A stretch of 5,340 nucleotides of DNA from Clostridiales bacterium. Its GTDB lineage: Bacteria; Bacillota; Clostridia; Christensenellales; UMGS416. The notes beneath the pieces are model-generated. The model was not told the origin of the DNA. It saw only the letters and a program-made list of their open reading frames with translations, and searched no databases. Positions within the stretch are counted from its first letter, which is position 1; every line of letters begins with the position of its first letter. The stretch covers positions 1 through 5,340 of the forward strand of contig JAAYXU010000134.1 of the NCBI GenBank assembly GCA_012515725.1, given 5' to 3'. The translations under genes and the position numbers were made by a program. Below are positions 1 through 4,902 of the stretch, in pieces.

Positions 1-52
1 ATGAACCCGGGTCAAGATGAAAGCGGGAAACCCTGTACGCCTCCCGATTCCC

Positions 53-81
53 TTGAATCCACGCGGCGATTGTTCTATAAT
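53..81 (+). promoter_or_regulatory. sigma-A-type promoter of murI
   Basis: A TTGAAT box (53-58) and a perfect TATAAT box (76-81) are separated by exactly 17 bp, which is the consensus layout for the housekeeping sigma factor. Transcription would start near 88, leaving a leader of about 40 nt before the murI start at 130. The -35 box overlaps a small inverted repeat, GATTC (46-50) and GAATC (55-59). The promoter lies inside what would otherwise be a 43-codon N-terminal extension of the murI frame, so it argues against that extension being translated. Confidence 0.75.
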
Positions 82-116
82 CAACTGGGTAAAATCGAAG
101 CCGGTTTCACAGCGCG

Positions 117-124
117 AAGGAGGA
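117..124 (+). promoter_or_regulatory. ribosome binding site deciding the murI start
   Basis: AAGGAGGA at 117-124 is a near-perfect Shine-Dalgarno sequence. It sits six bases (124-129) before the ATG at 130 when measured from the last G of GGAGG. This fixes 130 as the murI start rather than the in-frame ATG at position 1, which has no visible ribosome binding site within the window. Confidence 0.85.
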
Positions 125-129
125 AGCCC

Positions 130-966
130 ATGCGGCAAATATCAGATCGGCGCGATCTTCCCATAGGAGTTTTTGACTCAGGAGTGGGCGGCATATCGGT
201 ACTCAGGGAGGCGATGGCGGTTCTTCCCGGGGAGCGGTTTCTTTTCTATGGGGACACCGCCAACGCTCCGTATGGAGAAAAACCAGCGGATCTGATTCGA
301 AACCTGACTCTTCGGGCTACTGGAGAACTGATCGCGCGCGGCGTCAAGGCGCTGCTCGTAGCCTGCAATACCGCGACCGCAGCCGGTATCAGCGAGCTGC
401 GCAGCCGCTACGACATACCGGTGCTGGGTATGGAGCCTGCCCTCAAGCCGGCGATGGCCAACCAGCCGGGTTACGTCGTGGTCATGGCGACGCCCGCGAC
501 GCTGCATCTTGATAAGTTCTGCACGCTTCTGAGCCGATTCCATGACGCGGACCGCGTTTTTCCTCTGCCCTGCCCCGGTCTCGCCCGTCTCATTGAGACC
601 GGCGGGCCCGGCTCCGCTGTGGTGGCCGATGCGCTCCGGAGCTTTCTCTCATCAATTAGTGTAGTCCCCCGGGCGATCGTGCTGGGATGTACCCATTACT
701 CTTTCATTGCGCAGGACATCGCGGCGCTTATGCCGGGCACGGCCATATACGATGGCAACCGGGGCACCGCGCTTCACCTCCGGCATACGCTGGAGCGCGG
801 CGGTCTGCTGTGCGAGCGGCCCGCGCTATCGCCCCGCGCCGCATTCCTGTCCTCGGACGGCTCAGCCAATACACAGGCGCTGTGGGAGCGCTTCACCCTG
901 ATGGACAGTCCCACGATCCCCAAAGCCGATCCGGGAGACTTTTCGTGGGGTTGCTTCTCTGTTTGA
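130..966 (+). CDS. murI: glutamate racemase (MurI)
   Basis: This cytoplasmic, cofactor-independent racemase interconverts L- and D-glutamate and supplies D-Glu for peptidoglycan. The 278-residue product has the family landmarks in order: GVFDSGVGG with Asp16 near the N-terminus, YGDTANAPYG at 40-49, the first catalytic cysteine in ACNTATA (Cys79), GMEPALKPA, ATPATL, the PCPGLARLIE motif, and the second catalytic cysteine in LGCTHY (Cys187, followed by Thr188 and His189). Length is near the usual 260-280 residues and nothing essential is missing. The start at 130 is set by the AAGGAGG just upstream and by a promoter at 53-81; the frame stays open back to position 1, but that stretch has no family similarity that I recognise. 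murI is followed by a separate promoter, so it may be transcribed alone. The final 20 or so residues, ending WGCFSV, look lineage-specific. Confidence 0.95.
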   Translation: MRQISDRRDLPIGVFDSGVGGISVLREAMAVLPGERFLFYGDTANAPYGEKPADLIRNLTLRATGELIARGVKALLVACNTATAAGISELRSRYDIPVLGMEPALKPAMANQPGYVVVMATPATLHLDKFCTLLSRFHDADRVFPLPCPGLARLIETGGPGSAVVADALRSFLSSISVVPRAIVLGCTHYSFIAQDIAALMPGTAIYDGNRGTALHLRHTLERGGLLCERPALSPRAAFLSSDGSANTQALWERFTLMDSPTIPKADPGDFSWGCFSV

Positions 967-978
967 TTGTATGGCATA

Positions 979-1007
979 TTGACAACCAAAACTACCGATG
1001 CTATCAT
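979..1007 (+). promoter_or_regulatory. sigma-A-type promoter of the Mrp-type ATPase gene
   Basis: A perfect TTGACA (979-984) is followed 17 bp later by TATCAT (1002-1007). This is a strong predicted housekeeping promoter. Transcription would begin near 1014 and give a leader of about 87 nt before the ATG at 1101. That leader contains two small possible hairpins: GGGC/GCCC (1023-1026 with 1031-1034) and CCGGA/TCCGG (1061-1065 with 1072-1076). Neither is followed by a T-run, so they do not look like an attenuator. I recognise no riboswitch class here. Confidence 0.75.
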
Positions 1008-1011
1008 AGCA
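999..1011. promoter_or_regulatory. palindrome over the -10 box, possible operator
   Basis: TGCTAT-C-ATAGCA is a perfect 13-bp inverted repeat with a one-base centre. It completely covers the -10 element of the promoter upstream of the Mrp-type gene. A dimeric repressor bound here would block RNA polymerase. No regulator gene is adjacent, and a palindrome this short can arise by chance in an AT-rich -10 region, so operator function is inference. Confidence 0.35.
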
Positions 1012-1100
1012 AATGTGGTTATGGGCAATAGCCCGAAATCATCAATGAAGCTGTACCCTACCGGACTCTGATCCGGAATGAAAACATATGAGGTATTCAC

Positions 1101-1916
1101 ATGGCGGATAAAAAGGGCAATCTCGGCGGGAGCGCCCGCGATATGCTCGCAAAACCTCACGAACTGAGCCGGATCGGACAAACCGTCGCGGTTCTGAGTG
1201 GAAAGGGCGGCGTCGGAAAATCGATGGTGGCCTCACTGCTCGCGGTGATGCTGCGGCGGAAAGGGCAGTCGGTCGGTATACTGGACGCCGATATAACCGG
1301 CCCCTCGATACCGAAGGTATTTGGCGCGGAGAATTACAGGCCCCAGAGCAGTGATATGGGTATATTCCCGGTACGAACGCATACCGGCATCGAGCTTATG
1401 TCGATCAATCTGCTCCTCGACAAGTCCGACGACCCGGTCATCTGGCGCGGGCCGCTCATCGGCGGCACCGTCAAGCAGTTCTGGACCGACGTCATATGGG
1501 GAGAACTGGACACGCTGGTGCTCGACATGCCGCCCGGCACGGGCGACGTGGCCCTCACCGTATTTCAGTCGATACCGCTCAGCGGCATACTCATCGTGAC
1601 CTCGCCGCAGGATCTCGTTTCGCTGATCGTGCGGAAGGCTTTTAAGATGGCCCGGACGATGCGCATACCGGTGCTTGGCATCGTCGAAAACATGAGCTAT
1701 GTCGACTGCCCGCACTGCGGCGAGCGGATCCGTCTATTTGGCGAGAGCCGCGCCGAGCAGGCCGCGCAGGAAATGGGCGTTCCGCTTCTTGACCGGCTGC
1801 CGCTTGATCCGGCGCTCGCGGCGTTGTGTGACCGCGGAGAAATAGAAAAGGTTTCTGGAATCGATCTGGTGGGTTCTGTCGAGGCCGTTCTGCGGCTGCC
1901 GACGCGTACCGAGTAA
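1101..1916 (+). CDS. Mrp/Nbp35-type P-loop ATPase, Fe-S cluster carrier
   Basis: This cytosolic protein belongs to the Mrp/ApbC/Nbp35 branch of the SIMIBI P-loop NTPases, which bind an Fe-S cluster at a dimer interface and pass it to apo-proteins. The 271 residues show the deviant Walker A GKGGVGKS (34-41, with both lysines), the switch region LDADITGPSIPKVFG (61-75), the family signature WRGPLIGG, the Walker B-like LVLDMPPGTGDVAL, and ENMSY followed by the cluster-binding CPHC (Cys203 and Cys206). It has no N-terminal MIP18/DUF59 domain and no N-terminal cysteine cluster, so it is the short form; the first 25 residues are a non-conserved lead. A GAGGT ribosome binding site (1090-1094) precedes the ATG at 1101 at good spacing. 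It has its own promoter and a terminator, so it appears monocistronic. Family assignment is sure; its client proteins cannot be told from here. Confidence 0.93.
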   Translation: MADKKGNLGGSARDMLAKPHELSRIGQTVAVLSGKGGVGKSMVASLLAVMLRRKGQSVGILDADITGPSIPKVFGAENYRPQSSDMGIFPVRTHTGIELMSINLLLDKSDDPVIWRGPLIGGTVKQFWTDVIWGELDTLVLDMPPGTGDVALTVFQSIPLSGILIVTSPQDLVSLIVRKAFKMARTMRIPVLGIVENMSYVDCPHCGERIRLFGESRAEQAAQEMGVPLLDRLPLDPALAALCDRGEIEKVSGIDLVGSVEAVLRLPTRTE

Positions 1917-1951
1917 GCAACTCTGGCTAATAAGCAAATAGCAGCTTTTCT

Positions 1952-1983
1952 GAAAACCCCGAAGTATGTGACTCGGGGTTTTC
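1952..1983. terminator. intrinsic terminator after the Mrp-type gene
   Basis: GAAAACCCCGA (1952-1962) pairs perfectly with TCGGGGTTTTC (1973-1983) across a 10-nt loop. The 3' arm ends in TTTT after a GGGG block, so the U-tract is part of the stem. It starts 35 bases after the stop of the Mrp-type gene. Because the arms are symmetric it could also act on the minus strand as a back-up behind the GH4 gene. Confidence 0.8.
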
Positions 1984-2021
1984 TGCCCTTCGCACAAACG
2001 GCCCGCGGACATTCCGTACAC

Positions 2022-2048
2022 AAAAAAACCGGCCCGTAAAGGGCCGGT
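2022..2048 (-). terminator. intrinsic terminator of the GH4 gene
   Basis: On the minus strand, ACCGGCCC (2048 to 2041) pairs with GGGCCGGT (2035 to 2028) across a 5-nt loop. It is directly followed by a run of seven T, seen as AAAAAAA at 2022-2028 on the plus strand; one of these T also closes the stem. The hairpin lies 12 bases beyond the GH4 stop codon. This is a textbook rho-independent terminator. Confidence 0.92.
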
Positions 2049-2060
2049 GAGGGATCATCC

Positions 2061-3395
2061 TTATTTAAGATTCTTGAACTGGGGCAGATAGTCCTTGAAC
2101 TTCGCGAACATCTCGTCGACCATGCTGCGGATCTCGCGCAGGGACAGCACCGCCGACGTCAGCGGATCGAAGCATATGGCCTGGTATATCATTTCAGGAT
2201 CGCCCGCGATGCAGCCTTCCACGGCCATTTCCTCGATGCGGGCCGATATGTTGTTGAGCAGCGCGATCTGCGGCGGCAGAGCGCCGACCTTGAACGCGTC
2301 CAGACCGCGTCGGCTGGCCATCACCGGCACCTCGACGCAGCACCCTTCGGGCAGATTGTCGATGATGCCGAAGTTGCGGATGTTACCATTGAACTCATAG
2401 GGTGTATAGTCGCCGAATATCGCGTTGAATATATTAGACGCGTACTCCTTGCCGCGCGTGAGGTCGAGGGGCTCGTTCATCCACTTCTCGATCCGCTCAC
2501 GCCAGTCGTCGTCGCGCTTCTCATATTCCTTGAGGATATAGGCGTACTCGCCGGGGTTCCAGTTGCTGCCCTCTTCGGGCGTGCAGTACTTTTCTATTAG
2601 ATCGGGGCGCTTGCGGAACCACGAAACGTACTCAGAATTGTGGCCCGACGACTCGGTGATATAGTATCCCAGCGCCAGATACAGCTCGTTGCGCACGAGC
2701 TCCGCACGGTATACGGATTCATTCTCGGTGATCGCGCGGCGTATGAGCGGGTAGGCGTCCTTTCCGTTCCACTCGTATTTGAGATAGTGCGCCTGGTGGT
2801 TGATGCCGGCGCAGAAATAGCTGATTTCGTCCATTGGCGCGCCGATCCATTTAGCGAGCATTTCGGCTGTTCCCTGTACGCTGTGGCACAGCCCCGTGAC
2901 ACGCACGCTGGTCTGACTCTGTAGCAGGCGGCACAGCATCGCCATGGGATTCGTGTAGTTGAGCACAATAGCGTCGGGGCAATAGCGCTCGGCGTCGCGG
3001 CAGATGTCCATCATGTCGGGAGCGGTGCGCAGGAACCGGAATATGCCCGACGGGCCCCGCGTATCGCCCACGTTGATATCCACGCCATATTTCTTGGGAA
3101 TCTCGATGTCGTGACGCCATATCGGCACGCCGCCCGACAGTATCGTGATGAGCACTCCGTCGGCGTCATTGAGCGCCTCGGCCCGATCCATCGTCGCTGT
3201 GACCTTGGCCGGGTACTTGCCCGTCTCGACGATGTGCCGGATGGAGCGCTCCGCCATTCCAAGGCGTTCGGCGTTGATGTCCATAAGGCACAGCTCCGCG
3301 TCCCGGAACGCAGGGAACGTCAGAATGTCCTTGGCAAGTCCGCGGGTAAAGCCTACGCTGCCGGCTCCGATGAATGTAATTTTCTTTCTGTCCAT
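2061..3395 (-). CDS. GH4 family alpha-galactosidase/alpha-glucosidase (MelA-like)
   Basis: GH4 enzymes hydrolyse glycosides by oxidation at C3, elimination and re-addition of water. They need NAD and a divalent metal such as Mn, and act in the cytoplasm. The 444-residue product opens with the Rossmann nucleotide loop FIGAGS (8-13) and an acidic residue after strand 2 (Asp39). It then has GDTRGPSGIFRFLRT (110-124), NYTNPMAMLC (146-155), the metal ligand motif CHSV (Cys170-Val173) and GINH (His200 as the second metal ligand). In the GH4 literature as I recall it, CHSV marks alpha-galactosidases, but the substrate is not proven by this. No phospho-glycoside signature is apparent. The ATG at 3395 has a GGGAG-type site seven bases upstream. 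Length is normal for the family. No sugar transporter or regulator lies beside it in the window. Confidence 0.92.
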   Translation of the reverse strand: MDRKKITFIGAGSVGFTRGLAKDILTFPAFRDAELCLMDINAERLGMAERSIRHIVETGKYPAKVTATMDRAEALNDADGVLITILSGGVPIWRHDIEIPKKYGVDINVGDTRGPSGIFRFLRTAPDMMDICRDAERYCPDAIVLNYTNPMAMLCRLLQSQTSVRVTGLCHSVQGTAEMLAKWIGAPMDEISYFCAGINHQAHYLKYEWNGKDAYPLIRRAITENESVYRAELVRNELYLALGYYITESSGHNSEYVSWFRKRPDLIEKYCTPEEGSNWNPGEYAYILKEYEKRDDDWRERIEKWMNEPLDLTRGKEYASNIFNAIFGDYTPYEFNGNIRNFGIIDNLPEGCCVEVPVMASRRGLDAFKVGALPPQIALLNNISARIEEMAVEGCIAGDPEMIYQAICFDPLTSAVLSLREIRSMVDEMFAKFKDYLPQFKNLK

Positions 3396-3479
3396 GGTGA
3401 TCTCCCTTTCATTTTGTTTATTTGCACCCTTTGCGATCCGGCTGAGTAATATGATGCAGAATGCTGATGCAAGGGGGCG
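3396..3479. promoter_or_regulatory. divergent intergenic region between the GH4 gene and the small ORF
   Basis: These 84 bases must hold the start signals for both the GH4 gene (minus) and the small gene (plus). On the minus strand an AAAGGGAG ribosome binding site lies just before the GH4 ATG. I see no convincing consensus promoter on either strand; the best plus-strand candidate, TTGCAC (3422-3427) with AGTAAT (3445-3450) at 17 bp, is weak. A 7-bp direct repeat TGATGCA occurs at 3452-3458 and 3465-3471, 13 bp apart, and could be a regulator site. This is low-confidence inference. Confidence 0.3.
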
Positions 3480-3725
3480 ATGGCGGTGGCTGGTTTGCTG
3501 TTCGGGCGCGATAGGTGCGACGATGACTCCAACTCTATCTGGATCATTATACTGATCATCATACTGATTAGCTCAGGAGGCCTTGGCGGGATCGGGTGCG
3601 GCTGCGATAACAAAGGTTTTCTGGGAGGACTTTTCAACGGGGGTAACGAGTGGCTGATCATCCTTGTGATCATCCTTCTGCTCGTGTCCAACGACTCGTC
3701 CTGCGGGGTCTGCAAGGAATCCTGA
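3480..3725 (+). CDS. small Cys/Gly-rich protein with two hydrophobic segments, function unknown
   Basis: I cannot assign this 81-residue protein to a named family. It has an acidic lead (DDDSNS, 15-19), a hydrophobic run starting at Trp21 (to about Ile30), a Gly-rich linker carrying CGC (Cys40, Cys42), a second hydrophobic run starting at Trp58 (to about Val69), and a tail with CGVC (Cys75, Cys78). The two runs follow the same pattern, W-x-I-I-L-x-I-I-L. They are only 10-12 residues, short for classical membrane spans unless flanking glycines are counted. General build and cysteine content recall small Bacillota spore-surface or membrane proteins, but that is inference. An AAGGGGG at 3471-3477 is only two bases from the ATG at 3480 but eight from an in-frame GTG at 3486, so the true start may be 3486. 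A terminator 68 bases past the stop supports a real transcript. It is divergent from GH4. Confidence 0.6.
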   Translation: MAVAGLLFGRDRCDDDSNSIWIIILIIILISSGGLGGIGCGCDNKGFLGGLFNGGNEWLIILVIILLLVSNDSSCGVCKES

Positions 3726-3792
3726 GGGATCTGCCCACACCCGGAAGATACGGCCGGCGGAACTCGATGACTGTCCGTCCGGAATAAAGCTT

Positions 3793-3837
3793 GCCTGAGG
3801 AACGTGCGTGGAAATGGCGCGTCCCTCAGGCCTTTTT
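3793..3837. terminator. long hairpin terminator between convergent genes
   Basis: GCCTGAGG (3793-3800) pairs with CCTCAGGC (3824-3831). After one A-C mismatch the stem continues with six more pairs (3802-3807 with 3817-3822, one G-T wobble). TTTTT follows at 3833-3837 on the plus strand, making it an intrinsic terminator for the small gene ending at 3725. It also lies 13 bases beyond the oxidoreductase stop on the minus strand, where the tail reads AAGCTTTATT. It may therefore serve both convergent transcripts, though more weakly on the minus strand. Confidence 0.85.
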
Positions 3838-3844
3838 CACCCCG

Positions 3845-4888
3845 TCAGATTTTGATTTCGCAGCCCGCCGCGGCCGAGTCATAGATGCCGTTGAGTATGC
3901 GCTGCACCGTGACGCCGTCCTCGAGCGGCGCGATGGGCTTGCGCCCGGTTTTTACGCAGTCGAGAAAATGACGGATCTCCTCTGAAAAGCCCTTGAGCTT
4001 GGCGGGCTTGAGCTGCATATCCGACAGGTACCCCGCCGACTCGCCGTAGAGCGTGGCCGGAGACACCGTAGCGCCCGCCTTGTTCCCGTACAGATGGACG
4101 CTCATACCGTTTAAGCCATTAATCGCCCAGCTCACATCAAAGAGGATCGACGCGCCGTTGTCGAAGCGGATGAGCCCGTTCGCGCTGTCCTCGGTCTCGA
4201 ATACCAGATTGTCCGTGTCGAGGGCCTCCCAACGGGTGACGCCCTTCGTCTTATAATCCCCGATCTCGTGATGGACGCACGCCGACACGCTGACCGGATT
4301 CGGGCGTCCCATCAGATACCAGGTCAGATCCAGCAGATGCACCCCGATATCGATGACCGGCCCGCCGCCGGACTTCGAAAGATCGGTGAACCAGCCGAGC
4401 GGCGTACCGCGGCGGCGCAGCAGTGAAGCCCGCGCGTAGTACACATGCCCCAGAAGCCCGTTTTCGGCCGCCTCCCGGACCGCGACGCTATCGCCGTCAA
4501 AGCGGCGTACAAAGCCCATCATGAACGTCACCCCGGCCGCTTCGACTGCTTTTTTCATCTCGAGCGCCTCAGCGGGATTCATGCACATCGGCTTTTCGCA
4601 CAGTATGTGCTTTCCGGCGCGCGCCGCCCGTATGACCGCGTCCGCGTGCGCGTTGTTCCACGTGCATACGCTCACGGCGTCCAGCTCGTCGATTGATACG
4701 AGCTCGTCGATCGACGTCGTGGCCACTTTCATACCGTAGCGCTGGCGCACGTCCTCGGCGCGTTCGGCCTTAAGGTCGCACACCGCATAGAGCTCCGCGT
4801 CACTTTGCTCAAGATACGAGGGGATATGCGCGCTCTGGCAGATGTTACCAGCTCCTATGAGCCCGATCCTGATCTTTCCGTCTTTCAT
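3845..4888 (-). CDS. Gfo/Idh/MocA family NAD(P)-dependent oxidoreductase
   Basis: Members of this cytoplasmic family oxidise or reduce sugars, inositols and sugar derivatives with NAD(P). The 347 residues begin with a Rossmann fold: IGLIGAGNI (8-16), the acidic residue of strand 2 in VCDLKAE (Asp38), and the conserved EKP (98-100) with catalytic Lys99. The C-terminal alpha/beta substrate domain contains GGGPVIDIGVHLLDL, whose Asp180 and His184 form the family's DxGxH active-site motif. The C-terminal EEIRHFLDCVKTGRKP stretch is also typical. Length matches the usual 330-390 residues, and nothing is missing. The ATG at 4888 is preceded by a perfect AAGGAGG that overlaps the stop codon of the upstream glycerate kinase gene, so the two are cotranscribed and probably translationally coupled. 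The substrate cannot be told from sequence: inositol, glucose-type sugars and glycosides are all possible. Confidence 0.92.
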   Translation of the reverse strand: MKDGKIRIGLIGAGNICQSAHIPSYLEQSDAELYAVCDLKAERAEDVRQRYGMKVATTSIDELVSIDELDAVSVCTWNNAHADAVIRAARAGKHILCEKPMCMNPAEALEMKKAVEAAGVTFMMGFVRRFDGDSVAVREAAENGLLGHVYYARASLLRRRGTPLGWFTDLSKSGGGPVIDIGVHLLDLTWYLMGRPNPVSVSACVHHEIGDYKTKGVTRWEALDTDNLVFETEDSANGLIRFDNGASILFDVSWAINGLNGMSVHLYGNKAGATVSPATLYGESAGYLSDMQLKPAKLKGFSEEIRHFLDCVKTGRKPIAPLEDGVTVQRILNGIYDSAAAGCEIKI

Positions 4889-4895
4889 AGTGATA

Positions 4896-4902
4896 CCTCC
4901 TT
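4896..4902 (-). promoter_or_regulatory. ribosome binding site of the oxidoreductase, overlapping the upstream stop codon
   Basis: On the minus strand AAGGAGG (4902 to 4896) sits seven bases before the ATG at 4888. It shares two bases with the TAA stop (4903 to 4901) of the glycerate kinase gene. Ribosomes finishing the kinase would stop on this site, which favours coupled translation of the two products. Confidence 0.88.

Noticed and set aside
46..59. GATTC-CCTT-GAATC inverted repeat over the murI -35 box
   Set aside because: The arms are only five bases, easily due to chance; noted with the promoter but not called as an operator.
774..1181. 135-codon minus-strand open frame spanning the murI end and the Mrp-type start
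   Set aside because: It runs antisense through two real genes and a strong plus-strand promoter, and has no domain I recognise.
1233..1715. 160-codon minus-strand open frame inside the Mrp-type gene
   Set aside because: It is fully antisense to a clearly conserved gene, its translation is rich in Arg/His/Tyr without any motif, and it is explained by GC-rich codon bias.
3421..3471. Stretch with CACCCTTTGCGATCCGG followed by TGAGTAAT, faintly like part of a TPP riboswitch
   Set aside because: The other conserved half of the TPP aptamer is absent, because the preceding bases are the GH4 ribosome binding site. There are no thiamine genes nearby and too little room for the aptamer.
3353..3715. 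120-codon open frame on the minus strand opposite the small gene
   Set aside because: It overlaps the GH4 start and is antisense to the small gene. The translation is low-complexity (Ser/Pro/Ile/Met runs mirroring the repeats), with no recognisable domain.
3791..3985. 64-codon plus-strand open frame beginning in the terminator hairpin
   Set aside because: It starts inside the terminator stem and runs antisense to the conserved C-terminus of the oxidoreductase; no family similarity seen.
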